The position numbers and the translations under genes are program-made. Positions 58,187 through 64,000 of a stretch of 64,000 bases of DNA are shown piece after piece (the first letter of the stretch is position 1; the number at the start of each line of letters is the position of its first letter). Below the pieces are notes generated by a model. That model was given only the letters and a program-made list of their open reading frames with translations. It did no database searches and had not been told where the DNA came from. Origin of the DNA: Bin87 sp034423575 (GTDB lineage: Bacteria > Chloroflexota > Dehalococcoidia > Lucifugimonadales > UBA3495); NCBI GenBank assembly GCA_034423575.1, contig DAOUIF010000070.1, positions 20,722 to 84,721 on the forward strand. The letters are read 5' to 3'.

Positions 58187-59892
58187 GCCCGTGCTTCCTC
58201 CATGTGTTCCGCCATGATCTCTTTCACCTGCGTCACCAGATCACTAACCTTGAAGGGCAAGCCGGTGTATTGCGTGATGGGAGTCGACGCAACCCGGTGG
58301 AACCGCAGTATGTTGGCCCATTGGCCCTGGTAGTTCAGTTCAGGAACGATCACCAATTCCTTGGCGCGCAGCTCATCACGCAACTTCGGCGGGATCGGGT
58401 GCAGGAACATGGTGTAATACCAAGCGATGTCGATCCCTTCCGCCCGCAGCGCGTCGTAGGCCTCTCGCACCGGCCCCTTGGATCCGCCCCAGGGCATCAA
58501 TGCAATCTTGGCCTGGGTGTTGTCGCTTTCGTATTGGTCCTCTTCGAGGAGCCTCAGCTTGCTGAAGCGACGCTCGGTCATCTGGATGTGGCGACTGGGC
58601 AGGTGAGTGGTGTCGCCCATCTCGTCGTGCTCGCTGCCGTTGGCCACGTATGCGCCCGGCCCGCCAGGGAGCGGCATGGGCGAGAGCTCGTGACCGGAAT
58701 AGCGGTGGTAACCGTTGCCGCCTTCGTAGGACAGGCGCTCTTCCACCGGGACCTTGCTCAAGTCGGGCCGTGGAATGTTCTGCACCCGCTCGGCCATGGA
58801 CATTTCGCTCATCAGGATGACCGGACCCTGATACCGTTCGGCCCAGTTGATGGCCTGCACCGCTCCATAGAAACACTCTTCCACGGAGCCGGGCGCGATG
58901 ATCGGCATGCGGACGTCGCCGTGGGCGGGGAAGAGGCATCCCATCAGGTCGGACTGCTCCGTCTTGGTGGGCAGCCCCGTCGCCGGGCCGCCGCGCTGCA
59001 CGTCGACCACGACCAGCGGGATCTCGGCCATCCACGCCAGACCCAAGCCCTCGCTCATAAGCGAGACCCCCGGACCAGCCGTGGCGGTCATGGCTTTCTT
59101 GCCGGCGTATCCCGCGCCCAGGATGGCGGTGATCGCTTCGATCTCCGACGAAACCTGGTACGCGAACTTGTCCTCGCCAACCAAGTTGCGCTCCATCCAA
59201 AGGAGGATGGTAGTAGCCGGCGAAATTGGGTAGCCGGCATAGAATTTGAGCCCTGCGTGCGTCGCGCCCAAGGCGATCGCTTCGTTGCCCTTGAGCATGA
59301 GCTGCTGGTAGTCCGGCGGATTCGGCGGGGCCAAGTCGCCCAGAACGAAGCCGCTTTCGGCTGCGTTCTGGCGCCCCAGGCGCATGGCCTCAATGTTCGA
59401 AGAGATGATCTCGTCGTCATTGTCTCGACCTCGTCGGAACCGCGCCTCGACGAAGTCCTCCAGGTAATCCTGCGGCATGTGCACCAGTTGGGCCAACGCC
59501 CCGATGACGACCATGTTTGCCGCTCGGTTATTACCGGTCGAGCGGGCCAGGGTGTCAACCGCCAAGCCGAAAGAGCGAGGGTCGGTCATGGTGAAGTCGT
59601 CGGCGTTGTAAATGATGACGCCGCCGTCCCGAACCTCTTCAGCGTGGGTTTCGTACGCTTCCTCGTTGAACGCGACCAGGACATCAACCTGGTCGCCTGA
59701 GCTGAGGATGGGTTCGGTGCAAATCCGCGCCTGTGTCCAGGTCGGGCCGCCCAGAATTTGCGACGGGAACGTCGCGTAGGTCAGGGCATGGTACCCAACT
59801 TGCGTGGATGCCTGGGCCAATCCCTCGGCCGAAGTGACGACGCCCTGTCCGCCTTCACCCGCGAACCTGACGACGAAGTCGTTCATTAGCAT
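58183..59892 (-). CDS. korA: 2-oxoacid:ferredoxin oxidoreductase, fused gamma/alpha subunit (KorA type)
   Basis: 569 residues from ATG 59892 with GGAGGA eight bases upstream. The N-terminal gamma domain has VVRFAGEGGQGVVTSAEGLA; the alpha domain begins near residue 200 with FYAGYPISPATTILLWMERN and continues AGKKAMTATAGPGVSLMSEG and MAEIPLVVVDVQRGGPATGL. PTKTEQSDL is the substrate-binding neighbour. The fused gamma-alpha layout is standard for Kor. The 5' leader from the predicted promoter is long, about 210 bases. Confidence 0.94.
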   Translation of the reverse strand: MLMNDFVVRFAGEGGQGVVTSAEGLAQASTQVGYHALTYATFPSQILGGPTWTQARICTEPILSSGDQVDVLVAFNEEAYETHAEEVRDGGVIIYNADDFTMTDPRSFGLAVDTLARSTGNNRAANMVVIGALAQLVHMPQDYLEDFVEARFRRGRDNDDEIISSNIEAMRLGRQNAAESGFVLGDLAPPNPPDYQQLMLKGNEAIALGATHAGLKFYAGYPISPATTILLWMERNLVGEDKFAYQVSSEIEAITAILGAGYAGKKAMTATAGPGVSLMSEGLGLAWMAEIPLVVVDVQRGGPATGLPTKTEQSDLMGCLFPAHGDVRMPIIAPGSVEECFYGAVQAINWAERYQGPVILMSEMSMAERVQNIPRPDLSKVPVEERLSYEGGNGYHRYSGHELSPMPLPGGPGAYVANGSEHDEMGDTTHLPSRHIQMTERRFSKLRLLEEDQYESDNTQAKIALMPWGGSKGPVREAYDALRAEGIDIAWYYTMFLHPIPPKLRDELRAKELVIVPELNYQGQWANILRFHRVASTPITQYTGLPFKVSDLVTQVKEIMAEHMEEARA

Positions 59893-60108
59893 TTGGAGCT
59901 TCCTCCGCAACGGCTGTAATCGGCGAATTTACGGCCGGTCAGAACCCGGTTCGGCACACACTTTTCGGGATACGGCCAAAAAAACACCGTCCCACTTTCT
60001 GGCGGGAGGCGCTATAGGTTGTCACCGAAATTGTGGGCCACAAACTCGTCGTGCCGCATTCGACATCGTTAATCGCGAACACGATAACGCCGTCTGTTAA
60101 TCGTCGGG

Positions 60109-60138
60109 AATATAGCATTAGGCTTCGATACTTGTCAA
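60109..60138 (-). promoter_or_regulatory. korAB promoter
   Basis: Read leftward: perfect TTGACA (60138-60133), 18-base spacer whose last three bases are TGC, then TATATT (60114-60109), again the TGCTATAxT form. The transcript would carry a leader of about 210 bases containing two CGATTAAC direct repeats; no gene is seen in 59893-60208. Confidence 0.7.
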
Positions 60139-60190
60139 TTTCGCCCGCACGGTACGCCAACGTTTCCCTGATCGTGGGCCGGCGGCTTAT

Positions 60191-60199
60191 TGCTATAAT
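60191..60199 (+). promoter_or_regulatory. Extended -10 for a near-leaderless glycosyltransferase transcript
   Basis: TGCTATAAT (60191-60199), six bases, then a predicted transcript start near 60206, only three bases before the ATG at 60209. No ribosome binding site is present. No good -35 is visible. Confidence 0.55.
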
Positions 60200-60208
60200 G
60201 TCTCAATT

Positions 60209-60961
60209 ATGCGGCACAGCATTGATGTGATCATACCCTGTCTGAACGAAGAACGCGCACTTCCCGGGAGCGTCGGTCGACTGCACGAGTTCATGACATC
60301 CACCATGGGTGGGTACTCGTGGAACATAGTGGTCGCCGACAATGGCTCGACGGACGGCACATTAGAGGCCGCTGCCGCTCTCGCTGACCGTTTCCCGGAG
60401 GTTCGGTTCATCAGCCTCACCGAGCGTGGTCGAGGCCGGGCGTTGCGGCGCGCGTGGACCGAAAGCGCCGCGGATGTCATGGTCTATATGGATGTTGACC
60501 TATCCACCGACCTGGCGCACCTGCCGGAACTGGTGGCAGCAGTTGCCGAAGACGATTATCACGTGGCGATCGGGTCACGTCTTTTGCCCGATTCGCTGGT
60601 GGTCGGGCGAACCCTGAAGCGGGAGATAACATCGAGGGGGTACAGCCTGCTGTTCCGCTCCATGTTTTTCACGCCGTTTCGCGACGCGCAATGTGGGTTC
60701 AAGGCGGTCAGCCGCAGGGTCGCCCACGATCTGGCTCCGCTGGTGCTGGACAACGGCTGGTTTTTTGATTCGGAGTTGCTGATCCTGGCCCAAAAGTGCG
60801 GTTTCCGCATTCGGGAGATACCGGTACGCTGGACCGACGATCCGGACACACGCGTGCGCATCATCCGGACCGCCTGGGAAGACGTGAAAGGCCTGCTGCG
60901 GCTCAAGTTCGGCGGCGTCGCCAAAGTCCGCGGTGAACTGCGGGCTGCCGGCAAACTGTAG
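60209..60961 (+). CDS. Family 2 glycosyltransferase (polyprenyl-phosphate sugar synthase-like)
   Basis: 250 residues. IDVIIPCLNEERALPGSV opens the GT-A fold, with NIVVADNGSTDGTLEAA and the metal/nucleotide DxD region VMVYMDVDLSTDLAHLPELV. RSMFFTPFRDAQCGFKAVSR and LLILAQKCGFRIREIPVRW match dolichyl- or polyprenyl-phosphate glycosyltransferases. No C-terminal membrane spans are present, so it is a soluble or peripheral form. A metal-transporter permease gene follows on the same strand after 84 bases. Confidence 0.9.
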   Translation: MRHSIDVIIPCLNEERALPGSVGRLHEFMTSTMGGYSWNIVVADNGSTDGTLEAAAALADRFPEVRFISLTERGRGRALRRAWTESAADVMVYMDVDLSTDLAHLPELVAAVAEDDYHVAIGSRLLPDSLVVGRTLKREITSRGYSLLFRSMFFTPFRDAQCGFKAVSRRVAHDLAPLVLDNGWFFDSELLILAQKCGFRIREIPVRWTDDPDTRVRIIRTAWEDVKGLLRLKFGGVAKVRGELRAAGKL

Positions 60962-61045
60962 TCAACCCATCCAGGCATCCGGTTTGCGACGCTATCCCAA
61001 GGATAAAGAGAACCGGCCGGCGCAGCTGGCCCACCGGAGGTCACT

Positions 61046-61951
61046 GTGCTCGACCTGATCCTCGAGCCGATGCAGTATGGGTTCATGCAGCGCGCGCTGT
61101 TCGTGTCTGCACTGGCGGCCACCGCATGCGGCATTGTCGGCACGTTCGTAGTATTGCGGGGAATGGCTTTTATGGGCGACGCGATCGCCCATTCGTCGCT
61201 CACCGGAATGGGCGTCGCCTTCGTTTTTGGCGCCAACATATTCCTCGGTGCGCTCGTGTGGGCGGTGCCGGCTTCGTTGGTGATATCAGTCCTGTCCCGA
61301 CGCTCGGGTATCCGGATCGATGCGATTATCGGCGTGATGTTTGCCGGCGGCTTCGCGGTCGGCGTGATTATCATCAACTCGTTGCACAGCTTGGCCGGGG
61401 ATCTGCTCGGTATCCTTTTTGGCAATGTGCTGGGGGCATCGTGGATGGACGTCCTTACAGTGGGGATCCTGGCGGTCGGGGTGATGGGGGTGGTTTGGGC
61501 TTTTTACAAGGAGTTGGTTTTCACCACCTACGATCCCGCGGTGGCGGAAGCCGCGGGCGTGCCGGTGCGCTTTTTGGAATACATGCTGCCGATGTTGGTG
61601 GCGCTGACAACGGTTGCCGCGATCAAAACCGTGGGCAACGTGATGGTGATGTCGTTGTTGGTGGTGCCTTCGGTTACCGGGGCCATCCTGGCGCGACGAT
61701 TGTCCTCCATCATGGCAGCCAGCGTCGGTTGCGCCCTGGTCGCGGTCGTGGTCGGTCTGTATTGTTCCTACTACTTCGATCTCCCCACCGGACCCATGAT
61801 CGTGGTGGTCTCGGTGGGCTTGCTGTTGGTGGTGGCTGCCGTGTCTCCCCGGAGAGGGTTCCTCTCGGCGTGGCTGCGTCCGCGTTCGCCCGTGGCAACT
61901 GCAACGGATCTTGACGCGCGGGAAATCGCAGGCAACCGGTCCGCCCGATGA
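61046..61951 (+). CDS. Metal ABC transporter permease (ZnuB/MntB type)
   Basis: 301 residues from GTG 61046, GGAGG five bases upstream. About eight spans, with GTFVVLRGMAFMGDAIAHSS at the N-terminus and TVGNVMVMSLLVVPSVTGAI near the C-terminus. The last 35 residues (SPRRGFLSAWLRPRSP onwards) are hydrophilic and overlap the opposite-strand permease frame. It belongs to the second metal-transport cluster but points away from the ATPase and binding-protein genes. Confidence 0.9.
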   Translation: MLDLILEPMQYGFMQRALFVSALAATACGIVGTFVVLRGMAFMGDAIAHSSLTGMGVAFVFGANIFLGALVWAVPASLVISVLSRRSGIRIDAIIGVMFAGGFAVGVIIINSLHSLAGDLLGILFGNVLGASWMDVLTVGILAVGVMGVVWAFYKELVFTTYDPAVAEAAGVPVRFLEYMLPMLVALTTVAAIKTVGNVMVMSLLVVPSVTGAILARRLSSIMAASVGCALVAVVVGLYCSYYFDLPTGPMIVVVSVGLLLVVAAVSPRRGFLSAWLRPRSPVATATDLDAREIAGNRSAR

Positions 61952-62756
61952 CGGATAGCGCGGTTATGAAAAAGATGGTGGTCAGCAGGGCCATTACCGG
62001 GCCGGAAGGCAGGTTGAAGTAGAAGGATATGTACAGCCCACTGAAGGCGGCGGCAACTCCCAATGCCACTCCCTGCAGCAGTGCCCGGTAGAAGTTCCGC
62101 ACCAGCAGCAGCGAGGTGGCTGCCGGCGTTATCAGCATGGATACCACCAGCACGATGCCCACGGCCTGGAGCGAAATCACGGTAACCACCGCCAGCAGGA
62201 CCGGCAGCGTGTACTCCAGCAGGTTGGTGGGCAACCCCATGACCAGCGCACCGGTGGGGTCGAAGTTGGCGAAAAGGAGCTCTTTGCGGATGATAAAGAC
62301 CAGGGCCAGGACCGCTCCCACCAGGGCTAGGGTGATGTAGACGTCAGTTTGCGACACTGCGAGAACCTGGCCCAGGAGAATGTCCTCCAGGTTCACGGGC
62401 AGCCCGTGCGCGGCGGTGAGCATGACCAATCCCAAAGCGAACAGCCCGGCAAAGGTGATCCCTACCGAGGTTTCTTCGCCGACGCCAATTCGCTTGACCA
62501 GGCAGCCGATGAGCAGGGCCACGACAATGGCCACCGGAATCGTGCCGGCAAACGGGCTGAATCCCAGCATGAAAGCCGCCACCATACCCGGCAACACCGA
62601 GTGAGGCAGCGCGTCGCCCACGAAGCCCAGACCTCGGGTCACCATGTAGACGCCCAGCACTGGACACATCACACCCACCAGCAGGGACACGACCAGCGCT
62701 CGCTGCATGAAACTGTACGGTAAAGGCCCCCACAGTCCTTCGATTATGGCGTCCAT
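61710..62756 (-). CDS. Metal ABC transporter permease (ZnuB/MntB type) with a run-on C-terminus
   Basis: 348 residues. The first 260 are a normal ABC-3 permease: VLGVYMVTRGLGFVGDALPH, IGVGEETSVGITFAGLFALG, QAVGIVLVVSMLITPAATSL and FSGLYISFYFNLPSGPVMAL. After FFITALSVIG there are about 80 low-complexity residues rich in Pro and Arg, read antisense to the end of the plus-strand permease (overlap 61710-61951). The natural stop appears to be lost or moved. The ATPase gene is 48 bases upstream on the same strand. Confidence 0.85.
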   Translation of the reverse strand: MDAIIEGLWGPLPYSFMQRALVVSLLVGVMCPVLGVYMVTRGLGFVGDALPHSVLPGMVAAFMLGFSPFAGTIPVAIVVALLIGCLVKRIGVGEETSVGITFAGLFALGLVMLTAAHGLPVNLEDILLGQVLAVSQTDVYITLALVGAVLALVFIIRKELLFANFDPTGALVMGLPTNLLEYTLPVLLAVVTVISLQAVGIVLVVSMLITPAATSLLLVRNFYRALLQGVALGVAAAFSGLYISFYFNLPSGPVMALLTTIFFITALSVIGRTGCLRFPARQDPLQLPRANADAATPRGTLSGETRQPPPTASPPRPPRSWVRWGDRSSRNNTDRPRPRPGRNRRWLP

Positions 62757-62804
62757 GGCCGGCCCTGCCCGAGCATCGCGATTGGAGAGGTACAGCCGGC
62801 CCGA

Positions 62805-63527
62805 TCACGTCCCGACCGGGTAAGGAGGCTGGTATTGCTCCCGGCGCAGATTGATACGCTCCAACACCTCCGGTTCGCAGTTCAGTGGCAGGAAATCATC
62901 GCAAATTTCGAACATCTGGATGATGTCATGAGACGACATCAATATAGTGTGGCCGTCGTCCCGGAGCCTGAACAATACGTCCAGCAGGGCGGACTGAGAG
63001 GGGATGTCCACTCCGGAGAAGGGCTCGTCCAGCAGCAGGATGCTGGCACCCTGAGCCAGGGCGCGGGCGATGAAGACCCGCTTGCGCTGCCCGCCGGACA
63101 TCTCGGTAATCTGGGCGTTGCGGAAGGCGGACATCTCCACCGTTTCCAGGGCCCGTCGGACGATCTCCCGGTCGGAACGGCCGGGCCAGCGGAACCAGCC
63201 GATCTCCCGCACCCGGCCCTGCATCACCACTTCCCACGCGCTCATTGGGATGCGGGTGTTGATCCGTTCGTATTGCGTCATGTAGGCCACCTGGCCCCGC
63301 TCTTCGTCAGGCGAGCGGCCGTTGATCAGCACCCGGCTGGAGGTGGGACGTATCAGCGACGCAATGGTGTTGAACAGGGTGCTCTTCCCCGGTCCATTGG
63401 GACCCAACACGCGCACCAGGCATGCGGAGCCGACCTCGAAACTGATCCGGTCCAGCACCAGCAGCCCATTGACGTGGACAGTCAGATCCTCGAAGGCCGG
63501 GCGGGGAGGCGATCCATCCGCGTCCAT
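62805..63527 (-). CDS. Metal ABC transporter ATPase, possibly degenerate
   Basis: 240 residues. Walker A reads RVLGPNGPGKSTLFNTI (usual GPNGAGKST, with a Pro in the loop). The signature is EMSGGQRKRVFIARALAQ, Walker B ILLLDEPFSGVD and the H-loop LMSSHDI are good. The segment after ICDDFLPLN jumps to EPEVLERINL, lacking about ten residues usually found there. These changes may mean the ATPase is impaired. It lies 2 bases after the binding-protein stop and before the permease. Confidence 0.8.
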   Translation of the reverse strand: MDADGSPPRPAFEDLTVHVNGLLVLDRISFEVGSACLVRVLGPNGPGKSTLFNTIASLIRPTSSRVLINGRSPDEERGQVAYMTQYERINTRIPMSAWEVVMQGRVREIGWFRWPGRSDREIVRRALETVEMSAFRNAQITEMSGGQRKRVFIARALAQGASILLLDEPFSGVDIPSQSALLDVLFRLRDDGHTILMSSHDIIQMFEICDDFLPLNCEPEVLERINLRREQYQPPYPVGT

Positions 63528-63529
63528 GG

Positions 63530-64000
63530 CTACTGCAGCGCCCCCACGATAACTCCGACGTTGTAGCGCATGAACCAGAGGTAGGCGCCCGCCGGGCTGC
63601 CTGCCGCTGCCAGGGAGCTGGTACTCAGGGCCGAAACTATTCGTACGCCGGTTTCTTCAGCAATCCGCTGAGACAGTCGAGGAGCAAATATGCCCTCGCA
63701 GAAAATCGCAGGGACGCGTGCCTCCTGAATGTGTTCCACCAATTCCGCTATCTCCTGGGCGGAGAGTTCTTCTTGGCCGGAAGCCGGTATGACCGCTCCC
63801 ACGACTTGGAAGCCGTACCGGTGCGCAAAGCACCGCAAACTGTCGTGGGAAGAAACCAGCAGCCGACGCTCTTGGTGCACCGTCGCAACCTGCTCCTCAA
63901 TTCAAGTGTGGAGCGCGTCCAACTTGGCAGCGTAGGCGGCGTTGGCCTCGTATTCAGGGCGGCGGCTGCTGGTTTCTTCCCACGACAGTTTGCGGTGCTT
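63530..64000 (-). pseudogene. Metal ABC transporter substrate-binding protein, partial, with an in-frame TGA
   Basis: The C-terminal part is a ZnuA/TroA-type protein: LVSSHDSLRCFAHRYGFQVV, AELVEHIQEARVPAIFCEGI and AYLWFMRYNVGVIVGAL. Upstream, the same frame reads KLSWEETSSRRPEYEANAAY then AKLDALHT, TGA (63904-63902) and IEEQVATVHQE. Homologues have Trp at this place (LDAWI pattern), so TGG probably became TGA. A GTG restart at 63880 would lose the N-terminal half. The gene continues past the window end. Confidence 0.8.

Overview
The window is a GC-rich bacterial chromosome segment. It carries single-copy core genes (rpoB, rpoC, panC, pyrD, fumC, sufB/sufC, mtaB, etfBA, a KorAB-type 2-oxoacid:ferredoxin oxidoreductase and a cytochrome c maturation cluster) mixed with GMC oxidoreductases, luciferase-like flavin monooxygenases and MFS transporters. 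This mix, a PAC2-family protein, an oversized RpoC and dispersed TAGGGGCGAA/TTCGCCCCTA palindromes suggest a Chloroflexota bacterium, possibly near marine SAR202/Dehalococcoidia. That placement is inference; no rRNA or tRNA gene was found to test it.

Layout. 1-1.7 kb: end of a suf operon. 2-7.5 kb: housekeeping genes (DUF6226-like, TatD, Tag-like, DUF1802, transglutaminase-like, aldo/keto reductase) around a decayed restriction-modification pair. 7.5-12.7 kb: etfBA, panC, and a HerA ATPase with a small HAS-barrel-like partner. 12.8-17.9 kb: a Zn/Mn uptake locus with a Fur/Zur regulator, binding protein, ATPase, permease and a His-tailed MFS protein. 18-21.4 kb: cupin, small protein, HAD hydrolase, MFS, VOC protein. 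21.4-31 kb: a redox cluster with a PAC2 protein, a glutaredoxin-DinB fusion, a GMC oxidoreductase, a GYD protein, a second DinB-like protein, two luciferase-like monooxygenases and two MFS transporters. 31.2-33.2 kb: two decayed oligopeptide-transporter ATPase genes. 33.5-37.7 kb: mtaB, a helical protein, an Fe-ADH-family protein and pyrD. 37.7-47.5 kb: rpoC and rpoB. 47.9-54.2 kb: fumC, a second GMC oxidoreductase, an SDR and an acyl-CoA synthetase. 54.2-57.2 kb: ccmABCDE. 57.3-59.9 kb: korAB. 60.2-64 kb: a glycosyltransferase and a second, partly degraded metal ABC transporter cluster.

Most notable observation. The glutaredoxin-DinB gene (22422-23201, minus strand) has an in-frame TGA exactly where the first cysteine of the glutaredoxin CxxC motif belongs. 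This gives a U-F-S-C motif at residues 16-19, followed by a short hairpin at a distance expected for a bacterial SECIS element. The only good ribosome binding site lies upstream of this TGA. It is a candidate selenoprotein that a standard gene caller would truncate. Caution is needed, because the window also holds several plainly broken genes with premature stops or frameshifts, including a TGA at a tryptophan position.

A second theme is promoter style. Several clear promoters share an extended -10 of the form TGCTATAxT, and two of them place the start codon at or within a few bases of the predicted transcription start, which suggests leaderless messages.
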